A DNA stretch of 64,000 bases from the NCBI RefSeq assembly GCF_003667825.1, contig NZ_CP033043.1, positions 2,895,501 to 2,959,500 of the forward strand, written 5' to 3'. Source of the DNA: Metabacillus litoralis (lineage in GTDB: Bacteria > Bacillota > Bacilli > Bacillales > Bacillaceae). Position 1 is the stretch's first letter, and each line of letters starts with the position of its first letter. Position numbers and translations under genes: made by a program. This document shows, piece after piece, positions 45,254-55,031 of the stretch. The notes beneath the pieces are model-generated. The model did not search any database. It was not told the origin of the DNA and worked only from the letters and a program-made list of their open reading frames with translations.

Positions 45254-46360
45254 CTATTTTACAGTTGTAATTGATGTTGCGAGTTCCTTTATCATATCTT
45301 TTTTCACATCAAACCCTATCCCTAGTCCATTTTGTAAACTAATTTTCCCTGCAACACTTTTTATTTCCGGATCAACGATATCCTGCTCCCAATATCTTGA
45401 GGATGATGAGATATCTCCCGGAATTGTAAAGTTTGCTAGTGATGCTAATGCAAGATTATGTGCCCTTGAAATACTTGTTTCAAGCATTCCACCACACCAG
45501 ACGGGTATATCATTTTTAAGACATAGATCATGTATTTTCTTTGATTCAGTTAACCCACCTACGCGCCCCGGTTTAATATTAATAACTTGGCAACTTCCCA
45601 ATTCAATTGCTTTTCTGGCATCTTCACTAGTTGTAATACTTTCATCTAAGCATATAGGAGTTGATAGTTTCTCTTGAAGCTTGGCATGATCAATAATGTC
45701 ATCTGCTGCGAGTGGTTGTTCAATCATCATTAATCCAAATTGATCTAGTTCTTTTAATCTTTCAACATCTTTCAGTGTATAGGAAGAATTGGCATCTGCC
45801 ATTAAAGGTAAATCAGGAAACCTTTTGCGTATTTCCTCTACTATTTTCATATCTTGGTCTGGTGAAATCTTTATTTTAAATCGTTTATATCCTTCCTCAT
45901 TGTATCGAGTAATTTGCTCGATCATATTTGAAAGGGAAGATATCCCGACGACAACACCACACTCAATTTCATTTCTTACGCCTCCTAATGCTGTTGATAA
46001 GGATATATTTTTCTTCTTAGCATAAAGATCCCATATTGCCCCCTCTAGAGAGGCTTTTGCCATTTGATTTCGTTTTATTCTTTTAAAAATCTCCTGCAGT
46101 TCATCTGGGTGTTCAAAAGGCTCAGAAATGACTAATGGGATAAGAATGTCTTTAAGAAGATGAAAGCAGGTTGAAATCGTTTCTTCTGTATACCAAGGCG
46201 TTGAAAAAGCCACTACCTCTCCCCATCCACTTACTCCATCACAATCAATCACCTCAACTATAATACTATCTCGATCCGAAACATATCCTATGCTTGATGT
46301 AAACGGGACTTTCAACTTCTGAGTTATATGATACAATGTGACTTTTTCAACTTTAATCAT
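45254..46360 (-). CDS. menC: o-succinylbenzoate synthase
   Basis: A 368-residue enolase-superfamily dehydratase making o-succinylbenzoate from SHCHC in menaquinone synthesis. The active-site lysine motif is FKIKISPD (about 163). Metal acids are in LMADANSSYT (Asp about 191), MIEQPL (Glu about 216) and CLDESI (Asp about 240), and the second catalytic lysine is in INIKPGRVGG (about 264). All are intact. Start ATG 46360 overlaps the menE stop (ATGA), showing coupling. Last gene of the men operon. Confidence 0.95.
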   Translation of the reverse strand: MIKVEKVTLYHITQKLKVPFTSSIGYVSDRDSIIVEVIDCDGVSGWGEVVAFSTPWYTEETISTCFHLLKDILIPLVISEPFEHPDELQEIFKRIKRNQMAKASLEGAIWDLYAKKKNISLSTALGGVRNEIECGVVVGISSLSNMIEQITRYNEEGYKRFKIKISPDQDMKIVEEIRKRFPDLPLMADANSSYTLKDVERLKELDQFGLMMIEQPLAADDIIDHAKLQEKLSTPICLDESITTSEDARKAIELGSCQVINIKPGRVGGLTESKKIHDLCLKNDIPVWCGGMLETSISRAHNLALASLANFTIPGDISSSSRYWEQDIVDPEIKSVAGKISLQNGLGIGFDVKKDMIKELATSITTVK

Positions 46361-47826
46361 TTAGACATTCCTTTTTCTAGATATTTTCTAAGTTCTTTTC
46401 TCAAAAGCTTATTAGATGCATTTCTTGGAAGCTCTTCTAAAAATGTTATATGATGAGGAACTTTGTATTTTGCCAATCGCTCTTGACAGTATGCAAGAAG
46501 ATCTTCACGATCCATTTTTTCAGTTGTAACAAGAAAAGCATAAGGGACCTGTCCCCATTTCTTATCTTCTATACCAACAACACCCGCATCCTGGACAGCT
46601 GGGTATGAGAGTAAGACATTTTCGATTTCTGCAGGATATACATTTTCTCCACCAGAAATAATTAAATCTGATCTTCTATCTAATACATATAAAAAACCAT
46701 CATTATCGATATAACCTTGATCACCTGTGTGAAACCAACCATTTGTAAATCCGCTTTTTGTCGCTTCCTCCCGCTTCCAGTAACCCTTTGTAATAGTTGG
46801 TCCTTTAACGAAAATCTCGCCCTCTTCGAACGGTGAGCATTCTCTTCCATTTTGCATGATTTTCATTTGACATAAAAATAATGGTTTACCTGCTGATCCT
46901 ATCTTTTTCATGCTATATTCAGGAGATAAGGTAACAATTTGTGAAGAGGTTTCGGTCATTCCATACGTTTGAAAAACGGGGATTTGTTTTGTGAGGCTTT
47001 TTTCAAGCAAGTCTTTTGGAACTGGTCCTCCTCCTGCAAGCATACATCGAAAGCTCTCCGGGTATTTGTTATGGCCAAGGTCATCTACCATTTGATTTAG
47101 CATTGTTGTGACAACTGACACAATGGTTCCCCCATCTTCAAAGATAGCTCGATTCATTTTTTTAGCATCAAATCTCTCAAATAAGATGATGCCGATTCCA
47201 TAAATAACACTTCGAAACAAAATCGATAATCCGCTAATATGAAATAACGGAACAGCTAACAACCAACGATCTTCTTGTACTAGTCCCAGATTTAATGCAG
47301 AACCAATTGCACTTGACCAATGGTTTCCGAACGTTTGTAGTACACCTTTTGGATATCCTGTTGTTCCAGATGTATACATGATGGTTGCCACTTGATCTGC
47401 CTTGTACTCCTCAATTTCTTGTATGTAAACAGGACTTTCTATATCTTTGAGGTGGTCTACAACAATTAAATTTGCATGATCATCTAGTTTTTCCGCTAAT
47501 TCTTCATGACAAATAACAGAAACAGCTTCAGCATCTGATAGTTGAAAAGCTAGCTCTTGATTTGTTAAGCGATGATTTAATAATACAGCTATAGCCCCGA
47601 CAGAGAAGAGCGCATGAATCACTTCAATCATATCTATGCTGTTTTTCATGAGCACCCCTATATGCTCATCCTTTTTTACCCCAAGAGAGATTAATTGTTT
47701 TACTCTCTTTTGAACACGTTTATAAAGCTCGTCAAACGTCAATTCTTCATTTTCTACTTTAACAGCCAAACGATTTGGTGTAAGATTTGCTCGTTGCTTT
47801 AACCAGTTAGGGAATGTCTCATTCAT
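46357..47826 (-). CDS. menE: o-succinylbenzoyl-CoA synthetase
   Basis: A 489-residue adenylate-forming ligase joining OSB to CoA. The AMP-binding motif is TIMYTSGTTGYPKGVLQ (about 155-171). A5 is QTYGMTETSSQ, A7 is WFHTGDQGYID, A8 is DLIISGGENVYPAEIE, and the catalytic Lys is in ASNKLLRKELRKYL (C-terminus). Start ATG 47826 after AAAGGAGG. Separated from menB by a terminator-like hairpin. Confidence 0.95.
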   Translation of the reverse strand: MNETFPNWLKQRANLTPNRLAVKVENEELTFDELYKRVQKRVKQLISLGVKKDEHIGVLMKNSIDMIEVIHALFSVGAIAVLLNHRLTNQELAFQLSDAEAVSVICHEELAEKLDDHANLIVVDHLKDIESPVYIQEIEEYKADQVATIMYTSGTTGYPKGVLQTFGNHWSSAIGSALNLGLVQEDRWLLAVPLFHISGLSILFRSVIYGIGIILFERFDAKKMNRAIFEDGGTIVSVVTTMLNQMVDDLGHNKYPESFRCMLAGGGPVPKDLLEKSLTKQIPVFQTYGMTETSSQIVTLSPEYSMKKIGSAGKPLFLCQMKIMQNGRECSPFEEGEIFVKGPTITKGYWKREEATKSGFTNGWFHTGDQGYIDNDGFLYVLDRRSDLIISGGENVYPAEIENVLLSYPAVQDAGVVGIEDKKWGQVPYAFLVTTEKMDREDLLAYCQERLAKYKVPHHITFLEELPRNASNKLLRKELRKYLEKGMSK

Positions 47827-47865
47827 AAAAAATACCTTACCTCCTTTAATATATATTTTTAATAA

Positions 47866-47902
47866 AAAAAGCTTGATGAGAAAAGGATCACCAAGCTTTT
47901 GA
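47866..47902. terminator. terminator hairpin between menB and menE
   Basis: Imperfect stem AAAAAGCTTGATGA / TCACCAAGCTTTT (47866-47902). The minus strand ends in a T-run. It would reduce read-through from menFDHB into menEC. Confidence 0.65.
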
Positions 47903-47915
47903 AATCGTATAAGGC

Positions 47916-48734
47916 TTAAGGGAAACGAGGGAATTGTTTGAAGTCCGGAGTACGTTTTTCTTTAAACGCATCGCGGCCTTCTTTTGCTTCATCCGTTGTA
48001 TAATAAAGCAATGTTGCATCCCCAGCAAATTGCTGAATTCCTGCAAGTCCATCTGTATCCGCATTAAATGCTGCTTTTAAGAAACGAATAGCTGTTGGAC
48101 TTTTTTCTAATATTTCCTCACACCATTTTACCGTTTCTTCTTCTAATTGTTCTAATGGAACAACTGTATTGACTAAGCCCATATCTAAAGCTTCTTGTGC
48201 ACCATATTGTCTGCATAGATACCAGATTTCACGTGCTTTTTTGTGTCCTACTATGCGAGCTAGGTAACCTGAGCCATACCCTGCATCAAAGCTTCCCACT
48301 TTAGGACCAGTTTGTCCAAATACAGCGTTATCCGCAGCAATTGTTAAATCACAAACGATATGTAATACATGTCCACCACCGATTGCATATCCTGCAACCA
48401 TCGCGATAACAGGCTTTGGAATGACACGAATTAATCGTTGTAAATCAAGTACGTTTAAGCGGGGAATTTGATCATCACCTACATAACCACCATGGCCACG
48501 CACTTTTTGGTCTCCACCTGAACAGAAGGCTTTTCCACCTTCACCTGTTAAAATAATGACACCTACATTTTCATCATCTCGAGCTCGAGCAAATGCATCA
48601 ATTAACTCTGTCACCGTTTTCGGTGTAAATGCATTATGTACATGTGGACGGTTAATTGAAATCTTTGCTATTCCATTATATGTTTGATAAATGATTTCTT
48701 CATACTCACGCTGTGTAACCCATTCAAATGCCAT
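47916..48734 (-). CDS. menB: 1,4-dihydroxy-2-naphthoyl-CoA synthase
   Basis: A 272-residue crotonase-fold enzyme that closes the naphthoquinone ring. CoA/oxyanion region [16 protein letters not shown] (about 65-80), second loop [18 protein letters not shown] (about 110-128), and the conserved C-terminal [18 protein letters not shown]. Ring-specific [15 protein letters not shown] (about 145-160) sets MenB apart from ordinary enoyl-CoA hydratases. Start ATG 48734 after AGGAGG. Confidence 0.97.
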   Translation of the reverse strand: MAFEWVTQREYEEIIYQTYNGIAKISINRPHVHNAFTPKTVTELIDAFARARDDENVGVIILTGEGGKAFCSGGDQKVRGHGGYVGDDQIPRLNVLDLQRLIRVIPKPVIAMVAGYAIGGGHVLHIVCDLTIAADNAVFGQTGPKVGSFDAGYGSGYLARIVGHKKAREIWYLCRQYGAQEALDMGLVNTVVPLEQLEEETVKWCEEILEKSPTAIRFLKAAFNADTDGLAGIQQFAGDATLLYYTTDEAKEGRDAFKEKRTPDFKQFPRFP

Positions 48735-48745
48735 TTTTGTACCTC

Positions 48746-49549
48746 CTAATTATTTTGAGATAAAAACTCACTTACTATTTTACCAAAAATTCGCGGTTGT
48801 TCTACATGAATTGTATGTCCTGCATGATTTATTTCCTTTAAGTAGCTAGTAGGAAGGTATTTGTGCATATTTTTAGCTATATCACAAAACTTTATATCCC
48901 ATTCACCACACAACAATAACACAGGGATCTCTATACTTGGGAGCTGCTCCCACCAGGATGGTTGAGATCCTGTCCCCATCCCAATTAAACTGTTAGCAAG
49001 TCCTACAGGATTATTTTGTAGCCTAAGTAATCTCAGTTTTTGTTTTGTTTCCAGTGATAATTGGTCTTGCGTGGAGAATAAGGGAATTTCCTCCCATCGT
49101 TGTACAAATTTTTCTACTCCATGACTCAAAATTTCTTCAGCAAGCTTTTCATCCGATACTTTTCGATTGTGTCGTTCCTTCGGGTTATTTAAACCAGGTG
49201 AACTACTCTCAAGAATCAGTGTTTTTACTCGTTCCGGGAATGAAGCAGCAACAGATAAAGCTAATCTTCCTCCCATAGAATATCCTAAAATATTCGCACG
49301 GTTAATTGATAAAGTATCTAATATTTCAACAATATCTTTAACAACCTCATTCATTTCATATCTTGAAGGATCTGAAGGAGATTCTGTTTTACCATGTCCA
49401 ATAATGTCAATTAAAACAAGTTGATGCTGTGGAAATTCAGCTAATATATGGTTCCAATTGGCAATACATCCTGTAAAACCATGTAGTAAAACAAGTGGTT
49501 CACCGTTTGAAATGACTTCAACGTTATAATCGATACCTCTTATTTTCAT
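48746..49549 (-). CDS. menH: SHCHC synthase MenH (YtxM)
   Basis: A 267-residue alpha/beta hydrolase that eliminates pyruvate from SEPHCHC. Oxyanion motif [12 protein letters not shown] (about 21-32), nucleophile elbow [10 protein letters not shown] (about 92), acid in [10 protein letters not shown], histidine in [13 protein letters not shown] (near 243). The triad Ser-Asp-His is complete. The ATG overlaps the menD stop by 4 nt. Confidence 0.92.
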   Translation of the reverse strand: MKIRGIDYNVEVISNGEPLVLLHGFTGCIANWNHILAEFPQHQLVLIDIIGHGKTESPSDPSRYEMNEVVKDIVEILDTLSINRANILGYSMGGRLALSVAASFPERVKTLILESSSPGLNNPKERHNRKVSDEKLAEEILSHGVEKFVQRWEEIPLFSTQDQLSLETKQKLRLLRLQNNPVGLANSLIGMGTGSQPSWWEQLPSIEIPVLLLCGEWDIKFCDIAKNMHKYLPTSYLKEINHAGHTIHVEQPRIFGKIVSEFLSQNN

Positions 49550-51297
49550 TGTTTCAACACTTTTCTTATTTCCTGGGAAACATGATCTAACAATTCCCGA
49601 TGAATCTTGACACGTGTCAGTCGATCTGTTTCAAGTTCAACAACCTGTAATCCGCTGTTGTTCCATTCATTTGTAAGATAATTCTGGAGTTCATTCCAGC
49701 TCTCAATCTTCACATATTTCCCCTCATACATTTCTACCACTTTCGAAAAATTTAATCCAGTCGGAGTTCCGTAAAGTGTTTCAAAATGCTTTTCTTCTTT
49801 TGACTGAGGAAGAAAAGAAAAGATCCCGCCACCATCATTATTAACTAAAATGACCGTTAGATTAAGCTGGTTCATTTTTGCTACTAAAAGACCATTTAAA
49901 TCATGAAAGAACGATAAATCACCTATTAATAAAAACGTAGGCTTTTTCTGATCTACGCTAACACCTAATGCCGTAGATACAATTCCATCAATACCGTTGG
50001 CTCCTCTATTAGCAATGATCTCTATTTCTTTATCATGATTTCTAAAAAACGTATCAACATCCCGTATCGGCATGCTGTTTCCGACGAATAATCGGCTACC
50101 ATCAGGTAAGAGTTGTTGAAGTTCACTTACTACCTTTCCTTCAAATAACTCATCGATTTTAACCAGCTCATGATTAATTCTTTCTGAAAAGACCTGATTA
50201 CATAACAACCATTTATTATAATAATCCGAGAATTCCTTAGCTGGTATTATGTTCCCAAGCTCCTTACAAAAATAATGCGGCATACAAGTAATGAGATGTG
50301 AAGCATTTAAAGTTGGGTCCCGATATTCTTCACTTGAATCGACAATAACCTGTACAATATCCGGATTATTTTTCAATAAAAGCATAAGAGGCTTGGAAAC
50401 AGGCATAGGGCCAAACCGAATAATCACTTCTGGTTTAAGCTCATTAACTAATTCAGGATCTTTTAATATCGAGTCATATCCATCAATGATACCTTGCTTT
50501 TTATGCTTACCTGCTCTTAGTTGAGAAAGAGGGTCGGCAAGGATCGGGAATTTTAGTTTTTCAGAAAGCTTATTCACTTCTGTAATAAAATCTGGATCGT
50601 TTTGTTCTCCACACACAATAATTCCTTTAGAAAAGCTGTTCACAAGTTGAACCGACATCTCCATTTGTTCTTTCGTTAAAAGTACTTCACCTAGTGTAGT
50701 ATGTAAATAAGTTGTTCGATCTTCTGTTGTACTCCATAAGTCATTAAGAGTTAAATTGGGCAGTAAAGGCTCTCTAAATGGAAAATTCAAATGAACCACT
50801 CCCTCAGGATGTGCAGAAGCAATTGACACTGCTCTACCTGCAATTGTCCTAACATATCGAAACATTCCTACTTGTTCTTCAGGTAAGGCTACGTCGACAA
50901 ACCATTTTGGGTAATGGCCATACATTTGAATTTGATCAATTGCCTGTGGTGCTCCAACATCTCTTAACTCATGAGGTCTATCAGAAGTTATGACTATTAA
51001 TGGAACTCTTGAGTAACGCGCTTCAACAATTGCTGGATAATAATTAGCTGCTGCAGTACCAGATGTACAAACTAATACAACAGGTCTTTTATTACACTTA
51101 GCTATACCAAGTGCAAAAAAGCCTGCTGATCGTTCATCAATATTAATGTAACAAGTAAGATCTGGATGCTCCGCCATTAAAATGGCCAAAGGAGTTGAGC
51201 GAGAACCTGGACTAATAACAACCTCTGCAACTCCTAAACGAGCCAGTTCATCAACAAAGTTGGCGACGTATCTGGTTAGTGTATCACCAGTCTTCAT
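49546..51297 (-). CDS. menD: SEPHCHC synthase MenD
   Basis: A 583-residue thiamine-diphosphate enzyme joining isochorismate and 2-oxoglutarate. N-terminal PYR domain with the catalytic Glu in INIDERSAGFFALGIAK (about 52-68). C-terminal PP domain with the ThDP motif IGDLSFFHDLNGL...VILVNNDGGGIFSFLPQ (about 420-460). The 14-nt overlap with menF and the site GGAGGAATC indicate coupling. Start ATG 51297. Confidence 0.96.
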   Translation of the reverse strand: MKTGDTLTRYVANFVDELARLGVAEVVISPGSRSTPLAILMAEHPDLTCYINIDERSAGFFALGIAKCNKRPVVLVCTSGTAAANYYPAIVEARYSRVPLIVITSDRPHELRDVGAPQAIDQIQMYGHYPKWFVDVALPEEQVGMFRYVRTIAGRAVSIASAHPEGVVHLNFPFREPLLPNLTLNDLWSTTEDRTTYLHTTLGEVLLTKEQMEMSVQLVNSFSKGIIVCGEQNDPDFITEVNKLSEKLKFPILADPLSQLRAGKHKKQGIIDGYDSILKDPELVNELKPEVIIRFGPMPVSKPLMLLLKNNPDIVQVIVDSSEEYRDPTLNASHLITCMPHYFCKELGNIIPAKEFSDYYNKWLLCNQVFSERINHELVKIDELFEGKVVSELQQLLPDGSRLFVGNSMPIRDVDTFFRNHDKEIEIIANRGANGIDGIVSTALGVSVDQKKPTFLLIGDLSFFHDLNGLLVAKMNQLNLTVILVNNDGGGIFSFLPQSKEEKHFETLYGTPTGLNFSKVVEMYEGKYVKIESWNELQNYLTNEWNNSGLQVVELETDRLTRVKIHRELLDHVSQEIRKVLKQ

Positions 51298-52699
51298 TTA
51301 CGATTCCTCCCAAAGCAGACAGCATTGGCTTAAGTTTTATTTTAGTTTCTAGATATTCCGATTTCGGATCTGATTCTTCCACAATTCCACATCCTGCAAA
51401 TAATGCAGCATTCTGACCTTCCAATAACCCGGAGCGAATTGCTACAACAAATTCACCGTTATTATCATGATCAAGCCAACCAATTGGACCTGCATACCAT
51501 CCGCGATGCATTGGTTCAAGCTCTCTAATTTTTTCAATCGCTTTATCTTTAGGATACCCACCCAAAGCAGGTGTGGGGTGTAATCTTTCTACCATTGAAA
51601 GAAAGGAAAGTCCTTCTTTGGCAATCCCCTTCACAGGAGTGTAGAGATGTTGGATATTTTTCGTTTTATATAAGATTGGATATTTCGGTACACTTACTTC
51701 ATCACAGCAAGTATCAATAGCAGCCTTGATCATTTTAACAACAATACTGTGTTCAATTAAGTTTTTGTCATCATTTAATAGTTGATGACCTAATCCTTGA
51801 TCTTGTTCTTCTGTTTTCCCTCTTTTAATCGACCCAGCCAGACAGGTTGATAATACCTGAGTGTTTTTCTTTTTAATTAATCTTTCAGGAGTAGCCCCAA
51901 CAAAGTGCTGATTTCCAATTTCAAAATCAAAAACATAGCTTGTTGGCTGTTCCTTTAGAAGATTATTTATGACTTGATAAGAATTTATTTTCTCTGTGAA
52001 CTTTAGATGTACTTCACGAGCTAAAACTACCTTATCCATTTCTTTTGATTGAATATCCTTAGTTGCCTGTTGGACTGCCTTTAACCATTCAGACGTTTTA
52101 TACTCAATAGTTGAAAATTCGTTAACCTTTTCACAATCTAATGAATAAGGAAACGAATGACTAAGTTCAATACTATTTTCAAAGTGCTTAATACAAACAT
52201 CAAGTTCATCGTAAGGTGAAATGATTTTGTTAATAGTAAGATATGTTTTATTCTGAACAATTGAAAGCATTGTAGTTGGAAGTACAAATTTTGCTTCTGC
52301 AAATGAATCCCAAAGAGGACTTTTCTCTTTTATAGGATCAAATGAAAAACCTCCGAATAACAGTGGGCCTGTCCCTATTTCATTCTTCCGATCAGAAATA
52401 ACCTTTTTAGGGGAGCGCTTCCATTCTTTTTCAATTTCCTGAAATCTTTGATTAGACTCTTTATTATTTTCGATAACTAATTCATTTCCTAGACCAACCA
52501 TCGTAAAATCCCGTTCAGGTGTTGACCAAACAAATCGTTCTCCTAAGGAAAGTTCTTCACCGGAAGCAAAGAAATGAAGGGGGTCCATTGCATCCACTTC
52601 TTTTACGCTGCTAACGATCACAGATTGATTCGTCTGCTTTGCCTCTTCCAATGCCTGCTGTATAAATTCTTTTATTGTATGATCCAAAGTAGTTATCAA
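51284..52699 (-). CDS. menF: isochorismate synthase MenF
   Basis: A 471-residue chorismate-utilising enzyme that starts the menaquinone branch. The C-terminal catalytic domain has KVVLAREVHLKF (Lys general base, about 222), FVGATPERLIKK, CLAGSIKRGKTEEQD, LHPTPALGGYPKDKA, and the Mg-binding EPMHRGWYAGPIGW and VAIRSGLLEG blocks near the end. Start TTG 52699 after GGGGGGATAAGC; the upstream region holds a promoter with a palindrome. Confidence 0.95.
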   Translation of the reverse strand: MITTLDHTIKEFIQQALEEAKQTNQSVIVSSVKEVDAMDPLHFFASGEELSLGERFVWSTPERDFTMVGLGNELVIENNKESNQRFQEIEKEWKRSPKKVISDRKNEIGTGPLLFGGFSFDPIKEKSPLWDSFAEAKFVLPTTMLSIVQNKTYLTINKIISPYDELDVCIKHFENSIELSHSFPYSLDCEKVNEFSTIEYKTSEWLKAVQQATKDIQSKEMDKVVLAREVHLKFTEKINSYQVINNLLKEQPTSYVFDFEIGNQHFVGATPERLIKKKNTQVLSTCLAGSIKRGKTEEQDQGLGHQLLNDDKNLIEHSIVVKMIKAAIDTCCDEVSVPKYPILYKTKNIQHLYTPVKGIAKEGLSFLSMVERLHPTPALGGYPKDKAIEKIRELEPMHRGWYAGPIGWLDHDNNGEFVVAIRSGLLEGQNAALFAGCGIVEESDPKSEYLETKIKLKPMLSALGGIVNEDW

Positions 52700-52733
52700 G
52701 CTTATCCCCCCGACACCAAAAATTGCTTATATT

Positions 52734-52762
52734 AAGATACACCTAGCTAGGTTGTGTGTCAA
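52734..52762 (-). promoter_or_regulatory. menF promoter with a palindrome in the spacer
   Basis: Minus strand TTGACA (52762-52757), 17 nt, TATCTT (52739-52734). The spacer contains ACCTAGCTAGGT (52741-52752), a perfect 12-bp palindrome, a possible operator. The rest of the 52763-52993 gap is A+T-rich with a few small hairpins and no gene. Confidence 0.68.
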
Positions 52763-52993
52763 TATAGAAAAGCGCGCGGCACCTTAACTTGCCCGTCCTG
52801 TGCCTTGATTAGGCTTTTTAAAACTATACACCAAACTAAGTTCATATTTTATCAATTCTGTTTTTAGAACCAAATTGTTATAACCTTATTATATATCTTG
52901 TTGTTCAGGATTAAAATGAAAACGTCTTGATGACAAAGTCATTTTATAGGTACAAATGGTAATAATAAGCTAGGATCTTTGATTTGAAAAGCA

Positions 52994-53022
52994 TTGACAC
53001 CCCTTGGTTATTTTTCTAAACT
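52994..53022 (+). promoter_or_regulatory. menA promoter
   Basis: TTGACA (52994-52999), 17 nt, TAAACT (53017-53022), 60 nt before the menA ATG. Divergent from the menF promoter. Confidence 0.7.
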
Positions 53023-53081
53023 ATGTTATGGAGTCGTTTTACATGTTCTATTTGTTTTTTGCTAAAAAAAGGAGAGATATT

Positions 53082-54014
53082 ATGCAACCTCAGACAACGC
53101 CACATGCTCCTATGATTAAAAAGGACAAAGGCTGGAGAGTTTGGTGGATGCTATTAAGACCGCATACACTATCTGCAGCATTTATTCCTGTTACAATTGG
53201 GACTGTGTTAGCTTTGCATGAAGGATCAATAAAGCTCTCATTATTCATAGCCATGCTTGTAGCTTCTATTTTAATTCAAGCAGCAACAAATATGTTTAAT
53301 GAGTATTTTGATTATAAACGTGGTTTAGACAATGAATCATCTGTTGGTATAGGTGGTGCCATCGTTAGAAATGGAATAAAGGCAAACACTGTTTTAACAT
53401 TAGGTTTTTCATTTTTTGGTATTGCCACATTATTAGGTGTTTACATTTGTATGATGTCCACTTGGTGGATTGCTGTTATAGGAATAGTATGTATGCTAGC
53501 TGGGTATTTTTATACAGGAGGCCCTGTTCCAATTGCCTATACGCCATTTGGTGAAATTGTTGCCGGCTTTTTTATGGGAAATGTTATTGTATTAATTGCC
53601 TATTTTATTCAAACTGAGACACTTTCATTAGGCAGCATACTTTTATCCATTCCTATTGCGATCTTAATTGCAGCTATTTTAACTGCGAACAATATTCGAG
53701 ATTTAGATGGTGATAAAGAAAATGGCAGAAAAACACTTGCCATTTTACTAGGAAGAAAGAACTCCATTCGTTTTTTAGCTGGTATGTTTATTACAGCATA
53801 TTTCATTGTATTTGTACTACTTATTGTAGGTTTAGCACCGGCTTGGGCATTGCTCGTATTAATTAGTGTTCCTAAAGCATATTCTGCAGTAAAACAATTT
53901 ATTGGGAAATCAGCTCCAATTGAAATGATGCCCGCAATGAAAGCAACTGCTCAAACAAATGTACAATTTGGCTTCTTATTAGCATTAGGTTTATTTGTCA
54001 GTCTTTACTTATAA
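53082..54014 (+). CDS. menA: 1,4-dihydroxy-2-naphthoate polyprenyltransferase MenA
   Basis: A 310-residue UbiA-fold membrane prenyltransferase with about eight TM helices. The two Asp-rich motifs are NEYFDYKRGLDNE (about 80-92) and NNIRDLDGDKENGRKT (about 205-220), which bind Mg-diphosphate. It attaches the prenyl tail to the naphthoquinone head to give demethylmenaquinone. Start ATG 53082 after AAAGGAG; the frame continues upstream to 53004 over the promoter and is not coding. In B. subtilis menA lies elsewhere; here it sits divergent to menF. Confidence 0.94.
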   Translation: MQPQTTPHAPMIKKDKGWRVWWMLLRPHTLSAAFIPVTIGTVLALHEGSIKLSLFIAMLVASILIQAATNMFNEYFDYKRGLDNESSVGIGGAIVRNGIKANTVLTLGFSFFGIATLLGVYICMMSTWWIAVIGIVCMLAGYFYTGGPVPIAYTPFGEIVAGFFMGNVIVLIAYFIQTETLSLGSILLSIPIAILIAAILTANNIRDLDGDKENGRKTLAILLGRKNSIRFLAGMFITAYFIVFVLLIVGLAPAWALLVLISVPKAYSAVKQFIGKSAPIEMMPAMKATAQTNVQFGFLLALGLFVSLYL

Positions 54015-54023
54015 TTATTTCTT

Positions 54024-54054
54024 AACACGGTATGTTCAAATACCGTGTTTTTTT
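54024..54054 (+). terminator. terminator of menA
   Basis: Perfect 10-bp stem AACACGGTAT (54024-54033) / ATACCGTGTT (54040-54049), then seven Ts. Confidence 0.93.
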
Positions 54055-54137
54055 GTGCAATTTTAACAATCATGTTTTCCTCCTGACTGCTCATAATAGG
54101 TATAGAAACATTTATTTAAGGAAGGAGCGTGGATGGC

Positions 54138-54893
54138 ATGCTAAGTTCACAACAAGTAGAGACCTTCCGTTCACAGCTAAACGAAATGAAAAAAGAGATA
54201 AAAGATCGCTTCGAGATGAATGGTCACTTTGGTCTTGAAGAAGGTCATTGGCATGAATCAATGGGGGAACTCTCAAGTTATGACAATCATCCAGCAGATG
54301 ATGCAACAGAATTATATGAAAGAGAGAAAGATATTGCCTTAAATGAACATACAGAAGAACAATTATTAGATATTGAAAGAGCTCTTCAAGCGATCGACAA
54401 TGGTTCTTATGGTAAATGTGAAGTTTGTGGAATTGATATACCTGTTGAAAGACTTGATGCAATTCCAACAGCTACTACCTGTAAAGAACATGCACCTGAA
54501 CAGGTTGTTTCACATAATCGCCCAATAGAAGAAGGAGTTTTAATGCCTCCTTTCGGAAAATTTGATTATGATGATCAAGATGAGAACGTAGCATTTGATG
54601 CAGAAGATGCTTATCAAATTGTAAATAGTTACGGATCATCTGAAACTCCATCTGATTTTTATGATCCACAGGATCACTACAATGATGTATATATGGAATC
54701 AAATGACCCTGATGGATATGTTGAGGCTTATGAAAACTTTGTCGGCACTGATATAGAAGGAAAAGAAATTACCATATACCCATCAAATCAACATCAGCAA
54801 TATGAAGACATGCTAGATGAAGAAGGTACAATGACGATCTTTGGTGATTTACCTCCTTACGAGAAAGATCCTTATACAGAGGATGAGGTATAA
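54138..54893 (+). CDS. yteA: DksA/TraR-like zinc-finger protein YteA
   Basis: A 251-residue acidic protein. An N-terminal coiled-coil region (about 1-90, VETFRSQLNEMKKEIKDRF onwards) leads into the zinc-finger YGKCEVCGIDIPVERLDAIP and TTCKEH (about 96-121), then a long acidic tail. The finger has Cys-Cys-Cys-His spacing, so it is a variant of the four-cysteine DksA finger. By family it may act on RNA polymerase, but YteA is not characterised. Start ATG 54138 after GGAAGGAG; GTG 54129 touches the site. Confidence 0.9.
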   Translation: MLSSQQVETFRSQLNEMKKEIKDRFEMNGHFGLEEGHWHESMGELSSYDNHPADDATELYEREKDIALNEHTEEQLLDIERALQAIDNGSYGKCEVCGIDIPVERLDAIPTATTCKEHAPEQVVSHNRPIEEGVLMPPFGKFDYDDQDENVAFDAEDAYQIVNSYGSSETPSDFYDPQDHYNDVYMESNDPDGYVEAYENFVGTDIEGKEITIYPSNQHQQYEDMLDEEGTMTIFGDLPPYEKDPYTEDEV

Positions 54894-54897
54894 TATT

Positions 54898-54928
54898 AAA
54901 AACTCCCCATACATAGGGGAGTTTTTTT
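54898..54928 (+). terminator. terminator of yteA
   Basis: Stem AACTCCCC / GGGGAGTT (54901-54922) with A- and T-runs outside. Confidence 0.93.
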
Positions 54929-55031
54929 GTGTAAGGTTATCTTCCCTTTTACTTGAAATTTTTATAATAACCGATCCTAAATTATTGAATTTTTTGAATA
55001 TATAGTTATATAATTTCAAAAAGGAGGTTGT

